From NCBI GenBank assembly GCA_028724185.1, contig JAQYDN010000006.1, positions 1 through 64,000 of the forward strand: a DNA stretch of 64,000 nucleotides, written 5' to 3'. The notes under the pieces are model-generated. The model searched no databases, was not told the DNA's origin, and worked only from the letters and a program-made list of their open reading frames with translations. Numbering within the stretch: the first letter of the stretch is position 1; every line of letters starts with the position of its first letter. The translations under genes were made by a program, and so were the position numbers. This DNA comes from Bacillota bacterium (lineage in GTDB: Bacteria; Bacillota; Clostridia; Tissierellales; Peptoniphilaceae). Of the stretch, positions 1 through 8,462 are shown one piece after another.

Positions 1-183
1 ATCCTGAATAGCTCATCTTATAAAGAAGCGGTCTTGAAAGCTGTCAATTTAGGCGGAGATACTGATACGACGGCATCAGTTACCGGAGGACTTGCGGGAA
101 TTATTTATGGCTATGAGGCCATACCGCAACGATGGATAAAGTTATTGAAAAACAAAGAACTAATTGAAGAGTGTTTGTTTTAG
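1..183 (+). CDS. ADP-ribosylglycohydrolase family protein, C-terminal fragment
   Basis: The first 60 codons visible are the C-terminal end of a gene that begins outside the window. The segment NLGGDTDTTASVTGGLAG is the metal-binding signature typical of the ADP-ribosylglycohydrolase (DraG-like) family, whose members remove ADP-ribose from proteins or small molecules using two metal ions; the aspartates in GGDTDT are the usual ligands. The reading frame ends in TAG at 181-183. GC is about 40% by my count, lower than the genes to the right. Target and operon cannot be judged from this fragment. Confidence 0.85.
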   Translation: MLNSSSYKEAVLKAVNLGGDTDTTASVTGGLAGIIYGYEAIPQRWIKLLKNKELIEECLF

Positions 184-336
184 AGAAAAAAGTGTCTGAG
201 GCATATATCATCGGTCGTTTTTGTGCGAAATGTGTTTCATTAACGGATGTGAAATGTTTTTAGCGTGTGCCGTTCGTACGCCAATTATTTGAAAACATGC
301 GGGGTAGTGGGATACAAAATGGAAATAACGGATAAC

Positions 337-378
337 AAAAAAGCTATATCCTGCGAGCTGCAGTAATATAGCTTTTTT
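337..378. terminator. Bidirectional rho-independent terminator between ADP-ribosylglycohydrolase and ychF
   Basis: An inverted repeat pairs 337-349 (AAAAAAGCTATAT) with 366-378 (ATATAGCTTTTTT). It has A and T runs on both sides, so it can terminate the incoming plus-strand gene and the minus-strand ychF. The rest of 184-383 shows no gene or other element that I can recognise. Confidence 0.8.
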
Positions 379-383
379 AAAAT

Positions 384-1469
384 TTACACATTAAATTTGA
401 AATTGACGACGTCGCCGTCTTCGATCACATAGTCCTTGCCTTCACTGCGTATCCATCCTTTTTCACGGGCGTGGGCGACGGATCCGGCTTCGACGAGTTT
501 GTCGTAGGAGATGGTGTCGGCCTTAATAAAACCGCGCTCGATGTCGCTGTGGATTTTTCCGGCGGCTTCCGGAGCTTTCGAACCCTTTTTAACCGTCCAC
601 GCTCTCGATTCGAGTTCTCCCGTCGTAAGGAAGCTGATGAGGCCGAGAAGGCTGTAAGACGCCTTGACGAGACGATCCAAACCGGAATCCGAGAGTCCCA
701 TGGCTTCTAGAAATTCGGCCTTATTTTCGTCGTCGAGTGCTGCGATCTCTTCTTCGATAGCGGCGGAAATGATGATGGTTTCATCGCCGCTTTTAGCCGC
801 GAACTCGCGCACTTGATCGACGTAGGCATTTCCGTCGACGATGTCGTCCTCCGAAACATTGGCGGCATAGATGACGGGCTTCATCGTCAATAAACTGAAA
901 GAGGAGAGGAGTTTTAACTCCTCTTCCGTATAGTCTAAAGAGCGCGCCGGTTTTTCAGCTTCCAGGGTCGCGATCATTTTTTCGATGAGATCTTTTTCAG
1001 CCTGTAGACTTTTATCGCCCTTCAGTTGTTTATTTACGCGTTCGAGTCGTTTTTCCAAAATTTCGAGATCCGAAAAGATGAGCTCCAAATTAATGGTTTC
1101 GATGTCGCGAATGGGGTCGATGCTGCCTTCGACGTGGATGATGTTTTCGTCGTCAAAGCATCTGACGACGTGGACCAATGCGTCGACTTCCCGTATATGT
1201 GAAAGGAACTGATTGCCCAATCCCTCGCCCTTGCTGGCGCCCTTGACGAGTCCGGCGATGTCGGCGAATTCGATCGTAGCGTAGACGATTTTTTTCGAGT
1301 GGCTCATATCGCTTAAGACGCTCAACCGCTCGTCTTTGACTTCGACCATGCCGACGTTCGGCTCGATGGTGGCAAACGGATAGTTGGCGGCTTCAGCGCC
1401 CGCCTGTGTGATGGCGTTAAATAATGTGGACTTGCCGACGTTCGGAAGTCCGATAATACCTAGTTTCAT
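384..1469 (-). CDS. ychF: Redox-regulated ATPase/GTPase YchF (OLA1 family)
   Basis: This is a translation-associated P-loop nucleotidase of the Obg superfamily, known to bind ribosomes and to prefer ATP over GTP. The 361-residue length is normal for the family. The G1 loop GLPNVGKST is at residues 7-15, a switch DIAGLVKGAS follows near 69, and the family variant NVSE near 204 replaces the GTP-specific NKxD. The C-terminal TGS domain (about 280-361) ends in VVNFKFNV. The gene stands alone on the minus strand, with an extended -10 promoter just upstream and a bidirectional terminator after it. The ATG at 1469 has a GGGGAGA ribosome site in front. Confidence 0.96.
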   Translation of the reverse strand: MKLGIIGLPNVGKSTLFNAITQAGAEAANYPFATIEPNVGMVEVKDERLSVLSDMSHSKKIVYATIEFADIAGLVKGASKGEGLGNQFLSHIREVDALVHVVRCFDDENIIHVEGSIDPIRDIETINLELIFSDLEILEKRLERVNKQLKGDKSLQAEKDLIEKMIATLEAEKPARSLDYTEEELKLLSSFSLLTMKPVIYAANVSEDDIVDGNAYVDQVREFAAKSGDETIIISAAIEEEIAALDDENKAEFLEAMGLSDSGLDRLVKASYSLLGLISFLTTGELESRAWTVKKGSKAPEAAGKIHSDIERGFIKADTISYDKLVEAGSVAHAREKGWIRSEGKDYVIEDGDVVNFKFNV

Positions 1470-1500
1470 GAATGTCTCCCCTTTGTGTGATTACAAATTC

Positions 1501-1509
1501 ATTATATCA
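1501..1509 (-). promoter_or_regulatory. Extended -10 promoter for ychF
   Basis: On the minus strand the sequence reads TGATATAAT, a perfect TATAAT with the upstream TG of an extended -10. It lies about 32 bases before the ychF start. No good -35 hexamer is visible. Confidence 0.5.
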
Positions 1510-1561
1510 TAGATTTTCAGGTGCTTTTAGAGGGATCGTTTCATTTTAAAGGCGCATCATG

Positions 1562-1567
1562 TATAAT
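1562..1567 (+). promoter_or_regulatory. Putative -10 box for the ABC transporter pair
   Basis: A perfect TATAAT lies 22 bases before the start codon at 1590. The matching -35 region is weak, so this is a tentative promoter. Confidence 0.4.
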
Positions 1568-1589
1568 AATATGAAAAGAGAGGTGAAAC

Positions 1590-3044
1590 ATGAGTGCTAT
1601 AGTAGTTAGAGAACTCACAAAAAAGTTTCGTCGTCAGCTGGTATTTAACGACTTCAACTTAGAAGTCTTCGACGGAGAGATCTTTTCCGTCATGGGTCTG
1701 AAGGGGTCCGGCAAGACGACGTTAGCACGCATTTTGTTTAATTTTTATAAACCGAATAAGGGCAGCATCAATATTTTAGACATGGATGCGCAGCGAGAAT
1801 CGAAGTCCATCAAGGAGTTTACGAGTTATATCCCGGCAGAGGTCTGGATGTATGAAAACTTAAAACCACAGGCGCTGTTTAAACAGACGTTATACGCGCA
1901 CGGTTTAAAGAACACGGACGATATCCAATCGCTGATGGAATATTTTGAAGTGGACAATAAACATAAGTTTATCGACTTGACCGATTCGGAACGCAAGCGC
2001 GTCGCCATCGTCAACGCGCTGATCACAAAACCGAAGCTTCTCGTCATCGACGAGCCGACGAACAATTTAAGTAAACCCATGGTCGAAAAATTGTTTACCC
2101 ACCTAAAGCGGCTTCAAAGTTCGGAAGACCTGTCGGTCCTGATGCTGACGGATGATTTGTCCATCGGACAGCGCTTTGCCGATCGCGGGGCTTATTTGTC
2201 GGATGGGCGTCTCGTCGGAATCGAGTACTTAAAGGAGAAAAAGAACAACGACAAGGTACTTCGTATTTTCGACGAAGTCGTCTCCGTCGCGGCTTTTGAA
2301 GATGTCGGAGCGGAACTTTTAAAGGATCAGTCGGGAGATATCGAATTTTTCTACGACGGCTATTTGCCGACGCTTACGACGGTCCTCCATCAACAAAAGA
2401 TTAAAAACTATACGCTCGAAGACGCGTTGCTCGAAGACAAGGTCGAGGCGTTTAGAAATAACGGCGGTAGGACGGTCCGATCGCCCGAAGATCCGGAGCG
2501 TCAAGAATCCGCGACGGACGATACGATTACGACGGAAGACACAATTTTAGCGTTCGATGCGGATCAATTCCGCGAAGCGGAAGCCGAAAAAGATCGAGCG
2601 GAAGCGGACGCGGGCGATCCGTTTGATGAAGCGAACAAGGTAGAGGATGAGACGGTGATCATCGACGAGATCGCGATGGATCGAGCGCCCGAAGACGTCG
2701 AAGAAAAAGACGCCGAGCCGGCAGTCGACGACGCGGTCGAGTTGGAAGCCAAAGAGGATTCAGAACCCGAGGTCGAAGAAGCTGTCGAAGCGGAAGTATT
2801 CGAACCCGTCCATACCGAAGCGACCTCCAAGTTTGTCGTGCACAATGCCGAGGACCGAACGACGGTCGATTCGGAGCCTGTTCAGGCATATGACGCCAAT
2901 AAAGAGGTTCCGTCTTCGTCGGATCCCTACAACAGCGAAGGTCTCATTCACGACACCAGGAAGATTAAGCCCGTACGCTCCGCCGATGATTACGACGTGG
3001 TTGAGGAAAAGTACAGCTTTAATCCCGGGAAGGAGGAAGACTAA
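1590..3044 (+). CDS. ABC transporter ATP-binding protein with degenerate motifs and long acidic C-terminal tail
   Basis: The N-terminal ~235 residues are an ABC ATPase domain: Walker A GLKGSGKT at 36-43 and Walker B LLVIDEPT at 150-157. Three catalytic elements deviate. The signature is LTDSE (130-134) instead of LSGGQ, the Q-loop reads YIPAE (80-84) without glutamine, and the switch histidine position reads LTDD (186-189). Residues about 300-484 form a very acidic, low-complexity and probably disordered tail rich in Glu, Asp, Ala and Val. Related ATPases usually stop near 230-310 residues. The stop codon overlaps the start of the ABC-2 permease gene, so the two should form one exporter. The substrate is unknown. 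Confidence 0.85.
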   Translation: MSAIVVRELTKKFRRQLVFNDFNLEVFDGEIFSVMGLKGSGKTTLARILFNFYKPNKGSINILDMDAQRESKSIKEFTSYIPAEVWMYENLKPQALFKQTLYAHGLKNTDDIQSLMEYFEVDNKHKFIDLTDSERKRVAIVNALITKPKLLVIDEPTNNLSKPMVEKLFTHLKRLQSSEDLSVLMLTDDLSIGQRFADRGAYLSDGRLVGIEYLKEKKNNDKVLRIFDEVVSVAAFEDVGAELLKDQSGDIEFFYDGYLPTLTTVLHQQKIKNYTLEDALLEDKVEAFRNNGGRTVRSPEDPERQESATDDTITTEDTILAFDADQFREAEAEKDRAEADAGDPFDEANKVEDETVIIDEIAMDRAPEDVEEKDAEPAVDDAVELEAKEDSEPEVEEAVEAEVFEPVHTEATSKFVVHNAEDRTTVDSEPVQAYDANKEVPSSSDPYNSEGLIHDTRKIKPVRSADDYDVVEEKYSFNPGKEED

Positions 3045-3856
3045 TGGTCTTTAGTCTCGAATTAAAAAGTAATCGGGGGAAATTGATCGCGTGGTTTATC
3101 GTCGTCTCGATTCTTACCGGTCTGTTGACGGCTTTTTTGCCGCTCCTTCAAGATGAAAATATACTCTCTTTGGCAAATAGCTTCCGAGACGGTTTTTCGC
3201 CGAATATGCAATCGACCTTAGGTTTTCCGAAGGATTTGAAATTCGACGAATTTACGGACTTTATCCCCTTTATCTTCCAATACTTGGGGGTTCTCTTCGC
3301 CATTCTCGCCATTCAATTGGGGGCGAAGAGTTTAACGAAAGAACAAAGTGCGGGAACGATCGAGTATTTATATGCAAACCCGCTCACTCGAACGGAAATT
3401 TTCACCGGGAAGTTTTCCGCTAATATCTTCGGTTACGGACTCACACTGTTGGGTGTTCTGCTGGTCGGATTTATCGCGGCGTATGCATTCGGGGTTCACG
3501 ACATGCGCAATCTGGCACTGGTGATGTTGCAAATTTTCATTTGCCTCCTGTTGCTTGGATTTGAGTTTTTAGCCATCGGCTACTTCTACTCATCGATTTC
3601 ATCGCGTTCCTCTCACGCGGAGGGTGGCGCATTCCTGATCTTCCTCGTGATTCTCGCTATTTGGGCAGCGATGAACTTAGCCGGAGGATCGTTGCATTCC
3701 GTCGCGAAATTGTTCCCATTCTGGAGTTTAAATCCTCTCAACATGGTGAGCGGTTCGGGATTCCAGTGGACGGGTATTATTGTCAATGTCGTCATCGGGA
3801 TAATATTTTGGATCATCGGATGTGTGATCTATAAGAGTAAAGAATTAAGATTTTAG
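3044..3856 (+). CDS. ABC-2 type transporter permease
   Basis: This 270-residue membrane protein has about six hydrophobic segments: residues 15-35, 75-93, 128-148, 160-180, 195-215 and 240-262. The stretch KEQSAGTIEYLYANPLTRTEI (residues about 98-118) contains the conserved cytoplasmic motif of the NatB / ABC-2 family. The ATG overlaps the stop of the ATPase gene by one base, so the two are translationally coupled. ABC-2 permeases of this kind export lipids, peptides or drugs; nothing in the sequence selects among these. A strong terminator follows at 3865, closing a two-gene operon. Confidence 0.85.
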   Translation: MVFSLELKSNRGKLIAWFIVVSILTGLLTAFLPLLQDENILSLANSFRDGFSPNMQSTLGFPKDLKFDEFTDFIPFIFQYLGVLFAILAIQLGAKSLTKEQSAGTIEYLYANPLTRTEIFTGKFSANIFGYGLTLLGVLLVGFIAAYAFGVHDMRNLALVMLQIFICLLLLGFEFLAIGYFYSSISSRSSHAEGGAFLIFLVILAIWAAMNLAGGSLHSVAKLFPFWSLNPLNMVSGSGFQWTGIIVNVVIGIIFWIIGCVIYKSKELRF

Positions 3857-3864
3857 ATAAAGAT

Positions 3865-3890
3865 GAGCGACTCCTCGAGTCGCTCTTTTC
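3865..3890 (+). terminator. Rho-independent terminator after the ABC transporter operon
   Basis: GAGCGACT (3865-3872) pairs with AGTCGCTC (3878-3885), followed by TTTT. Confidence 0.85.
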
Positions 3891-3903
3891 TTCGAGGAGA
3901 TAT

Positions 3904-4743
3904 ATGATTCAATTAGTAGCTTTAGATTTTGACGGAACGATAGCTGCCCGCAGGCAGCCGTTCGATAAAGATATGGTCGCATATATTAAGAGATGGAGAG
4001 ATATAGGGATTCAAACGGTCGTCTGCAGCGGCAGACCCTACCGTTCGCTGAAGAGGGAGCTGGAGGCTTTTGACGAGGAGTTACCCATCATCTCGAATAA
4101 CGGAAATTTGATTCGCTATAAAAATTCGGCCGAGACGCTCTTTAAAAATGTCTTCCCGAAGGAGTATCTCAAACCTATATGCGATGCGATGATTCGGCGA
4201 AACATTCACCCGATTTTCCACGTCGACAGTTACGAAAAAGGTTACGACTTGGTGACGCTGTTTGAGACGACGGAGAGAGAAGCTTCGTATATATCTTTTT
4301 ATGAGAATTTGTATAGGCAACTTACGATCGACGAGGTGTTACGCGAAGATGTCCTCGTCATCGCCGGCTATACGACGCCCGACGTGTACGAGGATTTAAT
4401 CTCCGAAGACGCCCTTAAAAAGAGCGGCTTGACGCCGCATCTGCTCAAGAGCGTCGATAAGAAGTTGTCTCTTTTTGAAATTATCGGAAATTCGGATAAG
4501 TGGAGAGGGCTGTCGGTATTTGCCGAAAAAATGGGCATCGATGCGGCGGATATCCTGGCTTTCGGCGACGACATGAACGACAAGTCCATGGTCGAACACG
4601 CGGGAATCGGCGTCGCCATGGATTCTGCGCCCGAGGCGGTCAAAGCCGTGAGCGATAAGATATGCACGGTATCGCCTAAAGAGTACGGCGCCTTTAAGCT
4701 CGCCGATCAAATAATCAGAAAGGAACGAACGGATGAACATTAA
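3904..4743 (+). CDS. Cof-type HAD-IIB family hydrolase
   Basis: A 279-residue cytosolic phosphatase of the HAD superfamily, IIB (Cof) subclass. Motif I is DFDGTIA (residues 8-14), with the nucleophile Asp8. Motif II is SGRP near 42, and motif IV is AFGDDMNDKSM near 219-229. A cap domain lies between residues about 85 and 190. Family members dephosphorylate sugar phosphates, flavin precursors or other small phosphate esters, and the substrate cannot be read from sequence. The ATG has a GAGGAG site 6 bases upstream. The 3' end overlaps rbgA by 11 bases, suggesting co-translation with the ribosome-assembly GTPase. Confidence 0.88.
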   Translation: MIQLVALDFDGTIAARRQPFDKDMVAYIKRWRDIGIQTVVCSGRPYRSLKRELEAFDEELPIISNNGNLIRYKNSAETLFKNVFPKEYLKPICDAMIRRNIHPIFHVDSYEKGYDLVTLFETTEREASYISFYENLYRQLTIDEVLREDVLVIAGYTTPDVYEDLISEDALKKSGLTPHLLKSVDKKLSLFEIIGNSDKWRGLSVFAEKMGIDAADILAFGDDMNDKSMVEHAGIGVAMDSAPEAVKAVSDKICTVSPKEYGAFKLADQIIRKERTDEH

Positions 4744-5596
4744 TTGGTACCCGGGGCATATGAAAAAGACGATCGAGTCGCTAAAGTCGGTCAGGGCACA
4801 GTGCGACATCGCCATCGTCTTATTGGATGCGCGCATTCCCATCAGTAGCTACAATCCGCTTTTGGACGAGACGCTCTCCGATTTTCCCGTGCTCTATTTG
4901 CTAAACAAGTCGGATCTCGCGGATCCGAAGGTGACCGAAGACTGGATTAATTATTTCAAAAGACAAAAGGATACTTCGGCGATCGCGTGGTCCGCGACGC
5001 AAAAAGCGAATAAGGCGCTTTTGACGAGGGCGCTGGAAGATTTGGCGAAAGAGATGCGTCAAAGAGATCGCGACAAAGGCATGCGGAAGAGAAAATTGCG
5101 GATTATGGTGACGGGGATTCCGAACGTCGGAAAATCGACGTTTATCAACCAGATCTCCGGAAGAAAGTCGACGGCTATTGGAAACAAGCCGGGCGTGACG
5201 AAGACGAATCAGTGGATTCGTTACCACGCCGATTTCGACCTGTTGGATACGCCGGGGGTGCTCTGGCCGAAACTCGATCCGCCCATTCGGGGAAGGCATC
5301 TCGCATTTACGGGATCGATTAAAGACGACATCATGGACACCGAAACGCTCGCTCTCGAGTTGGTCAAGGAGGCGAGGGCGAACTTTTTTGATGCGATATC
5401 CACGCGCTATGATTTAGAGGAAGATCCGGGGGAAGATCTCGCCGTCATGGACGCGATCGGAAGGCGCCGCGGTGCGTTGATGCGCGGCGGAGAGATCGAC
5501 TACACGAAGGTATCTCATATTATCTTGGATGAATTCCGGACCGGAAAGTGGGGGAGAATCAGCTTGGAGCACGTCGATGACAGATCCGATCTTTGA
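4733..5596 (+). CDS. rbgA: Ribosome biogenesis GTPase RbgA (YlqF)
   Basis: A circularly permuted GTPase needed for late 50S subunit assembly. The permuted order is visible: G4 LNKSD near residue 61-65 comes first, then G1 GIPNVGKST near 129-137, and G3 DTPG near 172. The start NWYPGHM is diagnostic for the YlqF/MTG1 family. Length is 287 residues, as in other Gram-positives. It overlaps the HAD gene upstream and rnhB downstream, the rbgA-rnhB order seen in many Bacillota. Confidence 0.96.
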   Translation: MNINWYPGHMKKTIESLKSVRAQCDIAIVLLDARIPISSYNPLLDETLSDFPVLYLLNKSDLADPKVTEDWINYFKRQKDTSAIAWSATQKANKALLTRALEDLAKEMRQRDRDKGMRKRKLRIMVTGIPNVGKSTFINQISGRKSTAIGNKPGVTKTNQWIRYHADFDLLDTPGVLWPKLDPPIRGRHLAFTGSIKDDIMDTETLALELVKEARANFFDAISTRYDLEEDPGEDLAVMDAIGRRRGALMRGGEIDYTKVSHIILDEFRTGKWGRISLEHVDDRSDL

Positions 5597-6203
5597 TTTA
5601 AAACGTTTAGAAGATCGCTACGACTATATCGCCGGTATCGACGAAGTCGGCCGGGGATGTCTGTTCGGCGACGTCGTGGCGGCTTGCGTCATTATGCCGA
5701 TAGACGATGCGATCGAGGGGATTACCGATTCAAAGAAGTTAACGCCGAAAAAACGCGCGCTCTACGAACCCGAGATTAAGGCGCGAGCGCTCGCCTACGG
5801 CTTCGGGCGCGAGACGGCCGAGACGATCGATCGCATCAACATTAAGCAGGCGACGAGACGTGCCATGGTGAAGGCCGCGGAGGCGGTGAAGACACAAGGT
5901 TTTGAAGAAAAAAATGTTCTTTTTTTAATCGATGCCGAGACGATCGACATACCGTATCCGCAACAAGCGATCGTTCACGGCGACGACTTGTCCTACAACA
6001 TCGCCTGTGCCTCGATCCTCGCAAAGGAGTATCGCGACCGGCTATGTATCGATTGGGATAGAGAATATCCGGGTTACGGCATCGGCGCCCACAAGGGTTA
6101 CGGAACGAAAAAGCATCGGGAGGCGCTCTTGGAGAAGGGGCCGAGTGAGCTGCATCGACGATCCTTCTTAAAGAAAATTTTGGGAGAAGGGCCCGCCAAG
6201 TGA
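5577..6203 (+). CDS. rnhB: Ribonuclease HII
   Basis: RNase HII removes ribonucleotides from DNA and cleaves RNA in RNA-DNA hybrids. I chose the ATG at 5577, 20 bases inside the end of rbgA, because it has a GGAG site and gives a normal N-terminus; an upstream in-frame ATG at 5529 would add 16 unrelated residues. The protein has 208 residues. The catalytic Asp-Glu pair is D22-E23 in GIDEVGRG, followed by TDSKKLT, a later Asp in LIDAE and ASILAKEYRD. The usual GRGPLAGPV is changed to GRGCLFGDV here, but the metal-binding acids are intact. Confidence 0.95.
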   Translation: MTDPIFDLKRLEDRYDYIAGIDEVGRGCLFGDVVAACVIMPIDDAIEGITDSKKLTPKKRALYEPEIKARALAYGFGRETAETIDRINIKQATRRAMVKAAEAVKTQGFEEKNVLFLIDAETIDIPYPQQAIVHGDDLSYNIACASILAKEYRDRLCIDWDREYPGYGIGAHKGYGTKKHREALLEKGPSELHRRSFLKKILGEGPAK

Positions 6204-6236
6204 GAAAGGACGTTTATTTTTCCGCCTCAAGATTTA

Positions 6237-6245
6237 TGTTATAAT
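6237..6245 (+). promoter_or_regulatory. Extended -10 promoter for the asp23-nusB operon
   Basis: TGTTATAAT combines an extended TG with a perfect TATAAT, 20 bases upstream of the asp23 start. The -35 region is weak. It is the likely main promoter of the long run of overlapping genes that follows. Confidence 0.5.
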
Positions 6246-6265
6246 AGCATGAATAGGAGGATAAA

Positions 6266-6634
6266 ATGGTAGAAAAATATTTTGTCGATCCCTCTGGGAA
6301 TTCAAATGTAAAAATCGCAAACGACGTCGTGACGCGCATCGCACAAGAGGCGGCCAGTCGCGTCGACGGCGTTTACAATAGTCATACGACAAAGCGCGAA
6401 ATCAGCGATCTCTTGACCGGTAGAAGCTCGTCGAAGACGACCGTCACAGGTGACGAGCAGAGAAGTGTCGTGGATATTTCCATCGTCGTGGAATACGGTA
6501 AGAACATCGTCGAAATTGCCGAAAATGTACAGGATGCCGTAAAGGAAAGTCTCGAAAACATGACCGATATCCCCATCGAAGCGGTCAATGTCCACATCAA
6601 CGGCATTCGCGCGGAAGAAAGCGAAACAGTTTAA
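6266..6634 (+). CDS. Asp23/Gls24 family envelope stress response protein
   Basis: A small (122-residue) cytosolic protein with the Asp23/Gls24 (DUF322) fold. It includes the phrases VVTRIAQEAASRVDGVY and VDISIVVEYGKNIVEIAENVQ, which are typical of the family. In Staphylococcus, Asp23 forms a membrane-associated assembly linked to cell-wall stress. In many Bacillota this gene (yqhY) precedes nusB and the xse operon, as here. A second paralogue lies at 46403. It has an AGGAGG ribosome site and its own extended -10 promoter. Confidence 0.9.
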   Translation: MVEKYFVDPSGNSNVKIANDVVTRIAQEAASRVDGVYNSHTTKREISDLLTGRSSSKTTVTGDEQRSVVDISIVVEYGKNIVEIAENVQDAVKESLENMTDIPIEAVNVHINGIRAEESETV

Positions 6635-6654
6635 ATACAGGGAAGGAAGCTCCA

Positions 6655-7143
6655 TTGAGTCGAAAATTATCCAGAATAGCGATGATGAAAATTTTATTCG
6701 CGATGCAGCATAGAGACGAATTTACAGACGATGTCATGGAGTCGTTTTTTGAAAGCGAGTGGGACGAATCCGAGCTCGAGAATATCTATCGGTATGTGTT
6801 CTCGGGCAAGGCATTGGAAAAGCGCTTGGATAACCCCTCGCCGCGCCCTCTGTCGGCAGAGGATGTCGCGTATTGTCGCGAGCATATCCGCGAATTCTTA
6901 CAACATCGGGACGAAATCGACGGTCTCATCGAAGACAACCTTCGCGATTGGACGCTCGATCACTTAGCCGGCGTTGACGCGTCGATTCTCCGCTTGGCCG
7001 TCTATGAATTTTTGTACTGTCCCGACATCGCGCCGGCGATTTCAGTCGACGAGGCGGTGAATCTCGCAAAAATGTTCAGCACGAAGGACAGCGCACGTTT
7101 CATCAACGGTATTTTGGGATATATCCTGCGAAATCAATCATGA
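6655..7143 (+). CDS. nusB: Transcription antitermination factor NusB
   Basis: NusB binds boxA RNA with S10 (NusE) and supports rRNA antitermination. The protein has 162 residues, slightly long for NusB because of an N-terminal insertion. The C-terminal core DASILRLAVYEFLY, SVDEAVNLAKMF and RFINGILGYI is diagnostic. Translation starts at TTG (6655) after a GGAAGG site. The stop overlaps the xseA ATG in an ATGA arrangement. Confidence 0.93.
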   Translation: MSRKLSRIAMMKILFAMQHRDEFTDDVMESFFESEWDESELENIYRYVFSGKALEKRLDNPSPRPLSAEDVAYCREHIREFLQHRDEIDGLIEDNLRDWTLDHLAGVDASILRLAVYEFLYCPDIAPAISVDEAVNLAKMFSTKDSARFINGILGYILRNQS

Positions 7144-8462
7144 GCCACCCGATCAGTATTTCTGAATTATTAGACTACACAAAAAAGGTATTAAAGACGG
7201 ATTATATTCTCCGCGACGTCCACGTCAGCGGAGAAATCGCCGAAATGACGGTATCGCAGCGGGGCCATGTTTACTTTACGCTGAAAGACGAGCGGGCACG
7301 GCTTTCCTGTGTCATGTTTTCGGAGGATCTACCGGACGATATGGAAGCGTATCGCGTGGGTCTGGAAGTCGAACTTCGCGGCTTCGTCGACGTGTACCTT
7401 CCCTCCGGTCGGATGCAATTGATCGCAAAGAGTATGTCTCCCACCGGCGAAGGCGCCCTATATAAACTTTTTCTGAAGTTGAAAGACCTTCTACAACAAG
7501 AAGGTCTATTTGATATGGATAAAAAGATGCCGCTGCCCGAAAATCCGTTAAAAGTCGGCATGGTCACGAGCACCGCGGGCGCGGCGCAGCACGACTTTTT
7601 GGAGGTCGCGGCCTCGAGAAACCCCGCCGTCTCCGTCGTCATCTCGCCGAGCCGCGTTCAGGGAGAAGGCGCGGGAAGAGAACTCGCGGCGGCATTTAAA
7701 AGACTCGATCGCAGAGACGATATCGACGTCATCATCATCACGCGCGGCGGCGGTTCGATGGAAGATTTATTTTGTTTTAACGACGAGCATCTGATACGCG
7801 TCTTGTCGGAGCGGCGCCATCCGCTCGTCTCGGCGGTCGGGCACGAGGTCGACACGACGCTTTGCGATTACGTCGCCGATCGGCGCGCGGCGACGCCGAC
7901 TCACGGTGCGGAGATGATTATTCCGAACCGCACGGAATTACTCGATGCGGCATCGTCCCGCCTCGGGCGCATGGGACATGTCGTGGAGAATGCACTTATT
8001 CGCTCGGCGCACGGCGAGCGCGAACTTTATTATCGACTGAAGGCGGTATTTTCAGTCGAATCGGTGCAGCGAAGGATTGCGGATGTGGAGCGCATAAAGC
8101 GCGACATGGACGAGCGTATAGCGCGCGTGCTCTCGGATCGACGTCGCGACGTTGAGCAGTTGAGAGGCGACTTGCTGAAGGTACCGTTTCATAGGATGTA
8201 TCGCGATCATCTCGCGACGCTCGAGGAGGTCGAGCGGCGGATGTCTCGGAGTCTTCTCTCGGCGAAAGAGCGGGAGAGGGCGCGCCTTGCGGCGCAAAAA
8301 GCGAGATTTCTCGCGACCGCAAAGCCCCGCGTCTTTCATGGAACAGACGCGATCGAATATGCGAAGGATGTAGCGATAGGCGACGATTTGTCCATTTATT
8401 TCCCCGACGGTGCGGTCGATGTCACCGTTCGACGAGTAGAGAGGTATGACGATGAATTATAG
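7140..8462 (+). CDS. xseA: Exodeoxyribonuclease VII large subunit
   Basis: The catalytic subunit of exonuclease VII, which degrades single-stranded DNA from both ends with XseB. The 440-residue protein begins with an OB-fold DNA-binding domain (about 5-105: SISELLDYTKKVLK, VSGEIAEM, GHVYFTLKD). The nuclease domain follows, with GMVTSTAGAAQHDF, VITRGGGSMEDLFCFND and SAVGHEVDTTLCD, and then a long charged helical region from 270. It starts with ATGA overlap on nusB and overlaps xseB. Confidence 0.96.
   Translation: MSHPISISELLDYTKKVLKTDYILRDVHVSGEIAEMTVSQRGHVYFTLKDERARLSCVMFSEDLPDDMEAYRVGLEVELRGFVDVYLPSGRMQLIAKSMSPTGEGALYKLFLKLKDLLQQEGLFDMDKKMPLPENPLKVGMVTSTAGAAQHDFLEVAASRNPAVSVVISPSRVQGEGAGRELAAAFKRLDRRDDIDVIIITRGGGSMEDLFCFNDEHLIRVLSERRHPLVSAVGHEVDTTLCDYVADRRAATPTHGAEMIIPNRTELLDAASSRLGRMGHVVENALIRSAHGERELYYRLKAVFSVESVQRRIADVERIKRDMDERIARVLSDRRRDVEQLRGDLLKVPFHRMYRDHLATLEEVERRMSRSLLSAKERERARLAAQKARFLATAKPRVFHGTDAIEYAKDVAIGDDLSIYFPDGAVDVTVRRVERYDDEL

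Noticed and set aside
2564..2951. Ser/Thr- or Arg-rich frames opposite to the ABC ATPase tail.
   Set aside because: They mirror the low-complexity acidic coding region. There is no ribosome site and no family pattern.
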